In this document: one piece after another, positions 10,283-15,682 of the stretch
How positions within the stretch are numbered: position 1 is the first letter of the stretch
Layout: every line of letters begins with the position of its first letter
Assembly (NCBI GenBank): GCA_900618425.1
Contig: UZAN01039636.1
Coordinates: 1-15,682, forward strand
Source of the DNA: Echinostoma caproni
Taxonomy: Eukaryota > Platyhelminthes > Trematoda > Plagiorchiida > Echinostomatidae
Length of the DNA stretch: 15,682 nucleotides
Reading direction: 5' to 3'
The notes under the pieces: model-generated
Seen by the model: only the letters and a program-made list of their open reading frames with translations
What the model was told of the DNA's origin: nothing
Databases searched by the model: none
Position numbers and translations under genes: made by a program

Positions 10283-10671
10283 CGGTGCCAACGCCACAAT
10301 TATAACAATAACAGTAACAGGGGGCAGACGAATTGGAATACAGAACAAAGTGAAAAGAATGTGAAACACTTGAAATGGAAAATGGTAGATAACTGAGATA
10401 ACAAATTTTGTGTGTTTCACCGTACAATTTTTGATGTTTTTCTCTAATCGACTAAAAGTTTAAAATTGTTCACCATCATTAAAAACCATGAATTTCGCAA
10501 GGCTATTTTGTAGGCAGACAAAATCACGTGACTGTACAATAGAAGTTTTAGGGCTAATGCACTTTTTGCAATGCTCCTTTTGTGTTGACCTTGATGTATG
10601 CCATTTTATGAATCAAACAGATAAAATAGACGATCGTTGACCTACTAACACAAACAGGGAAACGTACTTAC
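9767..10671. other. Intron between exons 3 and 4
   Basis: It holds an ambiguous base at 10178 and a long TA microsatellite (10241-10282). No gene was recognised. Confidence 0.5.
10241..10282. repeat. (TA)n microsatellite, interrupted once
   Basis: About 42 bases of alternating A/T with a single G at 10263. It is self-complementary and so could form a hairpin. Open frames through it (tyrosine/isoleucine repeats) are artefacts. Confidence 0.95.
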
Positions 10672-10856
10672 AATTTCGCAGGCGGCCTGCAACGGTGAAA
10701 TTATCCACATCCTTTTCCTCAACTCGTTTCTGCCAACTTTTCTGACTGTCTACTAACGATTTGCGAATACTCTCCATGCTGGGAATCGGTTCATCAAAGG
10801 AGTTGAATTGCACCCGGTTGCGCCAATTCGAGCTGTTTTCACGCATACGACTGATC
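10672..10856 (-). CDS. SVIL: Supervillin-like gene, exon 3 (WRNR / FTVAGR motifs)
   Basis: This 185 nt exon starts at acceptor cacccatcag and ends at donor AATT|GTAAGT. It begins with one base, encodes 61 full codons and ends with one base. It reads ISRMRENSSNWRNRV, a short spacer with PIPSMESIRKSL, then DSQKSWQKRVEEKDVDNF and TVAGRLRN. This two-repeat pattern, ending in FTVAGR, matches the vertebrate supervillin segment 'SIKERLALL..EEDWRNR' and 'TIEERKQL...W..R...DSTQFTVAGRM' as I recall it. In the family this is part of the central linker before the gelsolin-like domains. It is the most diagnostic exon in the window. Codon use is noticeably less AT-rich than in the flanking introns. Confidence 0.85.
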
Positions 10857-10901
10857 CTGATGGGTGTACACGATGAAAAGAAAATCACTTGTATTGACAC
10901 A

Positions 10902-10923
10902 GATATATATATATAAATATATA
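10902..10923. repeat. Short AT microsatellite
   Basis: An imperfect TA run about 45 bases upstream of the exon 3 acceptor in transcription order. Confidence 0.8.
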
Positions 10924-11055
10924 ATGTTATATTGTATTTTCACACGTGTGACTCCAGACTGTGTCAAACAGATCAAAAATCTTTATAAAAAGATAAACGT
11001 TCCATGATATGCATGTGGGCTGAATACTGCCAGTTGCCCAGATCAAAGAGGGTGA

Positions 11056-11511
11056 ATGTTCTTGAGAAATCCACAACCGAGGCATTTGCCTATCCAAAGT
11101 CTGATCCGCAAGGCAGCTGAGCGGTGTGTAGAAACCGCCATCGATTTGTTGCTGGTGTCCGGTTCATCGGATCATACGTCCTTTGGACGGGGTCAAACGT
11201 CTAAGCTGTCTAATGCGCCTCGATGCCCATTTGAGTTGGTGACCACTGCCATATCCGGGGTGGGGGTTGGAATAAGGGATTTTGGCCAAATCTCCTATGT
11301 GAACTACCAGTGTTCCACCAACCCAGTTATAGCAGAAGACTGCCACTTCACAAGCACTGATGATGTCACCTCGGTTGGTGATAAAACGCTTGCAAACAAA
11401 TCGCCAAGCTCGGCAAACAGGCGAAATAGAATTCAGTTTACCCGAGCCACGAGAACCGGTTTTTATTACTTTGTCAATTCCAATCTTACATCTACTCTTT
11501 TATCCAAATGA
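11056..11511 (+). repeat. GC-richer repeat-like block with a 151-codon open frame
   Basis: The block is clearly richer in G and C than the introns around it and is open on the plus strand from 11056 to 11511. Fragments read KAAERCVETAIDLLLV, SGSSDHTSFGRGQTSKL and DDVTSVGDKTLANKSPS. No domain is recognised. It runs directly into tail repeat copy C, so it is most likely the body of a retroelement remnant or a composite repeat. It could alternatively be a retrocopy of a gene. It lies within the intron between exons 2 and 3. Confidence 0.4.
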
Positions 11512-11575
11512 GCAACCAGAATATATTAGTCGAAACCACCGCAGGGGAGTGCTTGATTAATAGTTATAAAAAATT
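11491..11575 (+). repeat. Dispersed tail-like repeat, copy C
   Basis: tctactcttttatccaaatg, agcaaccag, then gagtgcttgattaatagtta match copy A at most positions with small indels. It follows the GC-richer block without a gap. Confidence 0.58.
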
Positions 11576-12369
11576 CAGTAAACTAGAAAAAACATGTTCT
11601 GACTAAAGGCAAGGACTGGTAAACCGTGAGTATCTTTAGTGATCAAGTGAAACATCGGCATATTCACCGTTTTTTGAACATTTTCGTTCGTGGAGAGTGC
11701 TCACTTTTAGGGCACTTCAAAACCAGCGTAAATGTCATGCAAAGTGAACTGAATTGGTTAAGTATTGGGTAAGCGCAGGGACCATTCTTTCATACATTAC
11801 AACAGATGTCATGTTCGCACCGAAATGATCGACCCATTTTTGTTTGTTATAAAAACTATTTTATCTTGAGTTGTTCAGCACACAGTCTACACTCATATGC
11901 GTGAGAAATAGAATATATTCTCACGTAGCATTATGCGTAAGAAGTCTTACTGCTCTGTAGAACCCCCACACGCCCACAGGAAAGTTGATGGAACGGTTCA
12001 TTCTTGTATTTATCAGACCGAAAAGTAGAGATTTGCACGAACATGTCTTGCTCATTTTTGCCCGATCAAAGAAATGGACGATCGCATCTATTTGCCAACT
12101 ACTCACAAGTGATTAGTACTCCAACAACTATGATTCTTCTATCGTTTACCGGTCCACTAAATACAGAACATTTCAACACAAACAAGGATGGAAAAAGAAA
12201 TTCGTTTCATATATAAAGCACATGGTAAAAGCAGATCAATGATTTTAGCAATTGGTTGCTAGACACTGTCAATGGAAAAGAAGTAGGTAAATTTCAAGTC
12301 AGCAAAGAAGGAATTCATTCAATGTCAAATGGAAATTCGTCGTGTATATAGCAAATGAAGTGCAAACTG
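11576..12369. other. Intron sequence without recognised genes
   Basis: A minus-strand open stretch at about 12050-11950 is followed by a GTAAGA-like donor, but it lacks a good acceptor and does not fit the phase of neighbouring exons. I see nothing else. Confidence 0.4.
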
Positions 12370-12429
12370 AAAAGCTAGGAAGCACTGGATAACTATTTCG
12401 ACCTTGTGGGGTCTCAACAGCAGTGCGAA
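12370..12429 (-). ncRNA. Hammerhead-ribozyme-like module of a SINE, left arm
   Basis: On the minus strand the parts are: stem I gcactg, core ctgttga, stem II gacc/ggtc closing an accacaa-type loop, gaaa, a two-base-pair stem III (AU/AU) around a four-base loop, the cleavage triplet AUC, then cagtgc. The six-base stem I and four-base stem II are fully paired. The one core defect is U in place of the conserved A of CUGANGA, expected to cripple cleavage. This short-stem-III hammerhead architecture is known from schistosome SINE-like satellites and Penelope-like elements. Confidence 0.66.
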
Positions 12430-12435
12430 TCCATC

Positions 12436-12507
12436 GACCCGACAAGGGTAGCATGCTTGCATTTCGCCTGTGAGGTCTCGGGTTTGATCCCTAGTCAAGT
12501 TGTTAGG
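12436..12507 (+). mobile_element. tRNA-related head of a SINE
   Basis: gcctgtgaggtctcgggttt and gatccc contain a B-box-like site (GGTTTGATCC against GGTTCRANTCC) at 12481-12490. A weak A-box-like tagcatgcttg lies upstream at about 12449. It directly precedes the plus-strand hammerhead-like module, the order found in schistosome SINEs. No cloverleaf fold is visible, so this is not a tRNA gene. Confidence 0.52.
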
Positions 12508-12567
12508 TTCGCACTATTGATGAGACCTCATAAGATAGAAACAGCTGTCCAGTGCTTCTTAGCTTTC
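12508..12567 (+). ncRNA. Hammerhead-ribozyme-like module of a SINE, right arm
   Basis: It aligns without gaps to the reverse complement of 12370-12429, at 48 of 60 positions. Parts seen: stem I gcact/agtgc, core ttgatga (C to U at the first core base), stem II acc/gat with a mismatch, gaaac, four-base loop agct, cleavage triplet GUC ending at 12549, then cagtgc. The core change and broken stem II make it a probable inactive relic. Confidence 0.62.
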
Positions 12568-12599
12568 CATTTCACGCTCCATGTACACGCGAATTCCCA

Positions 12600-12712
12600 T
12601 TTGAGATAAATTTTACCATCTCTGGCTCATTTTACCGAGTTGATTATATGAAAAGTGATTTATTGTGCATTTATAAATTTAGATAGCCAGCTAAAGTACC
12701 TCGGGGACTCAC
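12600..12712. other. Intron next to the micro-exon
   Basis: AT-rich; nothing recognised between the SINE tail and the exon 2 donor. Confidence 0.4.
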
Positions 12713-12743
12713 CTTTCTTGTATGGACATCCTGGATTTTCTTG
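12713..12743 (-). CDS. SVIL: Supervillin-like gene, exon 2 (micro-exon)
   Basis: The donor is near-perfect (AAAG|GTGAGT on the minus strand). The last codons read RKSRMSIQE plus AG, which joins the first G of the next exon to give Arg: MSIQER-ISRMRENSS-NWRNR. Vertebrate supervillin has MSIKERLALL followed by DWRNR at this point, so the junction itself supports the family call. The 5' edge is uncertain. A start at 12743 (31 nt, acceptor cgag) keeps phase with exon 1. A start at 12730 (18 nt, acceptor atccag|G) has the better acceptor consensus but would need one more exon between this one and 14034. An in-frame TAA just upstream rules out a longer exon. Confidence 0.7.
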
Positions 12744-12809
12744 CTCGTTATACTTTCAACCTCGCTCGGAATGAATGATTAGTTTTTGATTTATTTGTTG
12801 TGTGATGAA

Positions 12810-12900
12810 ATGGGCTGCACGAAATTCAAGCATCCGGTATTCGGGTTCGATCCTAACATGAGCTGCTTCGCCAACTGCGGTCTAGAAGCCTGAAATAAGT
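12810..12900 (+). mobile_element. Possible second tRNA-derived fragment
   Basis: A near-perfect B box (gggttcgatcc, 12843-12853) follows cacgaaattcaagcatccgg. No matching A box or acceptor stem was found, so it is more likely a SINE fragment than a tRNA gene. Confidence 0.35.
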
Positions 12901-12984
12901 AAAATTCCGGTTAAAACATCCGTCGGGCGCGCCAAGTTTCGATAGAATGAAGCTAGTCGAATTCAGAGTAAATGTGCTTACCGT

Positions 12985-13125
12985 AGCCAATCATATGTAT
13001 GATCGATTTCGTACTAGTGATTGGTCAATATCTGACCGACACCCGCTAGCCAATCACCAGTTTGCCACGTGATAGCCCATTAGCCTATAGGCTGTTGGCT
13101 CCGTTCGGTCCACAAAAATGATTGG
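12985..13125. promoter_or_regulatory. CCAAT-box cluster with E-box and palindrome
   Basis: Four CCAAT motifs occur within 139 bases: CCAAT at 12987 and 13050, and the reverse form ATTGG at 13020 and 13121. A CACGTG E-box lies at 13066-13071 and a perfect 12-base palindrome (agcctataggct) at 13082-13093. The block is more GC-rich than its surroundings. It looks like a promoter, perhaps an LTR or a SINE/LINE 5' end inside the intron. No reading frame is attached, and function is unproven. Confidence 0.4.
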
Positions 13126-13149
13126 CCGCTGAAATACCACGAGGCCCTT

Positions 13150-14033
13150 GCAACCCAAATAGCACGGATATTCGGGTGTGTAGTTGCATGCTTCTTTTTA
13201 CACTAAGTAGTTTGGTTTACTTTTCCAAAGGGCTAAGAAATTTGCATATCAACCAATTTCAGCAGGTAAATTTTCCTCATTTTTATGTGAGAACATAGAC
13301 TACTTTAGAATGCATTAAAATCACTGATCATTGAATACTAGAACAAAGCTACACCGAGCTCTTTCACTTTCAGTTTAAAGCTACTGTCAACAGAAGACAG
13401 ACAGTAAATCAAAACTCAATGAAGTTATTGTATCTTAACTTAGCATACTCTGGATTTACCCAGCTTATTATATTAAATCAGCCAAATGTTCTCTTAACGC
13501 AAGTTCAGTGAAAAGATATGCAGCCTTATTCTGAGTTACTTGATGGAACAAAAACAAGGTAATCAGTTGATACCCATAAATATAACTAGAAGTTGTGCTG
13601 GGGAATAATTATTCTGTAATTTAAAGCACTTTTATAATGATTGAAATCGTGATGTTTTTCTGCAATGACTATAGTAATCTGTCGAGTTTTGCATTTAAAA
13701 AACGAAAATACTCCACGGCAAACAGTATTTGATGAAGCTTTTTATGATATTGATTTTATTTTGGTTGTTCGATTCAATATGCGAATTCAACTGGATGATG
13801 TATGAAAATGAATACTTCCCATATCTACGAAAATAATCAACGATAATTCACTGATATTTTTATCTTCGATTGGATTCAGGGTTCAGCTTGGAGAATACAG
13901 TGCAACCATTTTGCTGACGAGACCATGATCCATCATGTGATGCTAACTACATAACCATCTGAATACTGTTTGTCGAAAACAAATAACATTGATTTGGTTA
14001 AGTTCAAACATTTATGAATACAGTCTCGCTTAC
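13150..14033. other. Intron between exons 1 and 2, without recognised genes
   Basis: AT-rich single-copy-looking sequence. If exon 2 starts at 12730, a further exon should be sought here; none with paired splice sites was evident. Confidence 0.4.
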
Positions 14034-14132
14034 TGACAACACTGGCTTCCGGAGTGGAAATTTCAGACACACGTTCCTGGAAGCCAAAACTTTCGGAATC
14101 GTCTCCTCTATAGAGGCTGGCCGGTGGGGATT
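14034..14132 (-). CDS. SVIL: Supervillin-like gene, exon 1 in window
   Basis: This 99 nt exon has a strong acceptor (minus strand ctgttttattttcag) and a GTAAGC donor. The only open frame begins after two bases and ends with one base. It reads SPPASLYRGDDSESF then GFQERVSEISTPEASVV, a serine- and acid-rich stretch typical of an intrinsically disordered linker. The other two frames have stops near the start. Its final A joins CA of the next exon to give Thr if that exon starts at 12743. It has no recognisable domain; it is assigned to the supervillin-like gene by strand, position and phase. It could belong to another minus-strand gene, but the splice signals make it a convincing exon. Confidence 0.62.
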
Positions 14133-15249
14133 CTGAAAATAAAACAGAATTTTGTGTCTATCTTAGATAAATAACAATTCAGAAGTTAGTAGTTATCAGT
14201 CATTCGTGAATAATAGCGTAGCATAATCGCACCAGATGCACATTTTATCTTTCAATGGGAAATGAATAAAAGAGCATCAATTACTAGCTGAGGCTTTGTA
14301 ACCGCTCCCAAGAGCACTGATAACCCTATAGAGGAAAACGTTGACTTACATTTACCATGATGATTATAGGCCCCTAATCATATAGTTAGAGTTCTGTCAT
14401 AAACCTTGATTACCCTACACCGTATACTGTGAAGCTATTCAGAAAAGACACATAAACCATCTGTCTGTTTATGGTTCAAGTTGTCCATGCACGATTCGCC
14501 TTATCACAAACTAGCCCAGTAGATCGTAGAAGTCCTTTAACCTGTACACAAACACCTTAGTAATCACACATTACGTGACTTCTTTCAACTTTGTGATATG
14601 TTGTTTATTCAGAAAACCTTTGGTGGTTACTCCGATTTTTATATAATCATTAAAGGGACTTGCTTTATTTCATGCTTCAAATATACACATGTTTTATGTA
14701 ACATTATTGAATTATTCCAAGTCACGTATTGCATCCTTTTTCATTCTATGTAAATTTCATCATGCTGAATGTAACATCATTACCGAAACTGTTAAGTGTG
14801 GTCTACAGGCTCCATTTTTGTCTTCAATCACCAATAAATGAGCTTAGTGTGAATAAACCGAACATACCAGTACCAAAAGGTCTAATTTTAGTTATATTAC
14901 TTTGATAGGTAGTCAAACGACATTAAATCGTGTTGAATATATCAAATACTAAGAATATTCCTCAGATTTAATCTTGAATCACTTTACTTGTATTATGTCT
15001 ATGGCGAAAGCTTACATTTACTAACGGAATCATTCAGTGATCAAAGCCCTAAAATTGTAAACATTTATTCACCCAATTTAAGCATGTCTGATGACAATTA
15101 AATTACGCAACTTTGATTATTCTGAAGTTTGCATGTTATGTTTACACAGAGACATCGAATATCGCTCATCGTTAATAATATAAATAGACTCATTGCGAAT
15201 TTCATCGAGGTTTCGTGTCACAACTGCGGGGTAGTAGTCAATTCCACAG
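14133..15249. other. Sequence upstream of exon 1, without recognised genes
   Basis: Several GTAAG-type minus-strand donors (near 14347 and 15008) were checked, but the preceding stretches have stops in all usable frames or give a stop at the joint. An earlier exon must lie here or beyond the right edge. Confidence 0.4.
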
Positions 15250-15328
15250 AAACACAACTAATTTTGAACAGGCAAGTCAGAAGACAAGCACTGCGAGAGA
15301 ATTCCTTTCGTACAGTTTCATCGGTCAC
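15250..15328 (+). CDS. Exon-like stretch on the plus strand
   Basis: It has a strong donor (TCAC|GTAAGTAT) and a fair acceptor (caattccacag). The frame reads TQLILNRQVRRQAL then RENSFRTVSSV, with two bases left at each end. Its start phase is compatible with the end of the 9161-9303 candidate, giving Glu at the joint, but the two are 6 kb apart. The frame is open further upstream to about 15129, so a longer exon starting at 15148 is possible. No domain is recognised. The minus strand is also open over 15130-15270, which weakens the case. Confidence 0.28.
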
Positions 15329-15605
15329 GTAAGTATAACACTGAACAACATAGACAAATGAAGCGTATTAAGAAATCTAATTCGGTTTAATCGTGTGTGT
15401 GTGTGTGTNTGGACACAGCGTGGGTTTGTTTTGAGCGATCGATAATACCTCGAGTATCCTTAGTCGGTGTTTGTCACAGTGACGTAACAAAACCGAGAAC
15501 GGCTTCGCATGGTCTACCTGGTGACCGCTTTTATCTACTTTCATCTTCGTGATTACTTTTCGCTATTTAACCTCAAAATAACAATTCTAGTTGAAGGAAC
15601 ATCGT
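15329..15605. other. Sequence near the right contig edge
   Basis: Contains a short (GT)n run; no gene recognised. Confidence 0.4.
15393..15410. repeat. (GT)n microsatellite with an ambiguous base
   Basis: About nine GT units, with N at 15409. Confidence 0.9.

Positions 15606-15682
<77 letters not shown>
15606..15682. repeat. (TGA)n trinucleotide microsatellite
   Basis: 77 bases of uninterrupted TGA/GAT repeat reach the right edge, so its full length is unknown and it probably ended the assembly. One frame would encode poly-Asp, another poly-Met, and the third only stops. There is no sign that it is translated. Confidence 0.97.

Larger units (their letters stand above)
583..14132 (-). other. 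SVIL: Supervillin-like gene locus, internal part
   Basis: This is the overall span of the eight minus-strand exons described below; both gene ends are outside the window. Supervillins are large peripheral membrane proteins of the villin/gelsolin superfamily that bind F-actin and myosin II and act in adhesion, cytokinesis and muscle costameres (family knowledge). The exons here cover the disordered central region just before the gelsolin-like repeats. Junction phases agree for 14132-14034 > 12743-12713 > 10856-10672 > 9766-9719 > 7490-7422 > 7062-6956 and for 5507-5385 > 656-583. The one inconsistent step is 6956 to 5507. Introns run from about 0.4 to 4.7 kb and are loaded with retroelements. 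Identity rests on motifs recalled from vertebrate supervillin, not on a search. Confidence 0.72.

Noticed and set aside
10161..10427. Open frames through the TA microsatellite
   Set aside because: They consist of tyrosine/isoleucine repeats generated by the simple repeat.
12443..12495. tRNA gene
   Set aside because: Only a degenerate B box is present, with no cloverleaf or acceptor stem; it fits a SINE head.
14349..14374. Possible minus-strand exon before a GTAAGT donor
   Set aside because: In the phase needed, its final T plus AA of the exon at 14132 makes a stop codon.
14998..15052. Minus-strand stretch with a good acceptor and GTAAGC donor
   Set aside because: All three frames between the sites contain a stop.
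1..15682. CRISPR array, prokaryotic operon or phage content
   Set aside because: There are no regularly spaced repeats, no tandem prokaryote-type genes and no Shine-Dalgarno-led frames; the organisation is eukaryotic.

Overview
The window looks like nuclear DNA of a parasitic flatworm, most likely a schistosome or a close trematode relative. It is AT-rich, with no prokaryotic operons or ribosome-binding sites. Short exons lie in long introns filled with decayed non-LTR retrotransposons, microsatellites and a tRNA-related SINE carrying a hammerhead-ribozyme-like module. That SINE type and one of the LINE families are ones I associate with Schistosoma. All family assignments come from reading translations; no search was run.

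The backbone is one spliced gene on the minus strand, running from about 14132 down to at least 583. I read it as the middle part of a supervillin-like (SVIL, villin/gelsolin superfamily) actin- and membrane-binding protein. Eight exons are proposed in transcription order: 14132-14034, 12743(or 12730)-12713, 10856-10672, 9766-9719, 7490-7422, 7062-6956, 5507-5385 and 656-583. The best evidence is the sequence MSIQER / ISRMRENSSNWRNRV / SWQKRVEEKDVDNF / TVAGRL, the tandem 'ERxxxLxxxxxxWRNR ... W+xRxxxxDxxxFTVAGR' signature that precedes the gelsolin repeats in supervillins. It is followed by SDL-D-LKRLESKL...VKGFHE, which parallels the vertebrate 'SDLKLDRLETFL...VGGMHE' segment. Reading frames carry through every junction except 6956 to 5507, where one exon appears to be missing or alternative. 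The amino-terminal start and the carboxy-terminal gelsolin/headpiece domains are outside the window.

Intron contents by region. 657-5384 holds a degenerate CR1-like non-LTR element on the plus strand (about 1870-4665: endonuclease, linker, reverse transcriptase). 7690-8600 holds the 3' part of a second LINE on the minus strand (YADD motif to C-terminal tail). Three copies of one tail-like repeat lie at 391-477, 7531-7609 and 11491-11575. 11056-11511 is a GC-richer repeat-like block with an open frame. 12370-12567 contains two hammerhead/SINE modules arranged as an inverted repeat. 12830-13150 contains a tRNA B-box-like site and a CCAAT-box cluster that may be a retroelement promoter.

Two exon-like stretches lie on the plus strand (9161-9303 and 15250-15328), interleaved with the minus-strand exons. 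The first resembles the 'TQPVT' region from the amino-terminal half of supervillin. It may reflect an inversion, a misassembly or a nested gene. Both window ends are low complexity (G-run at the start, 77 bp of TGA repeat at the end), as expected for contig edges.
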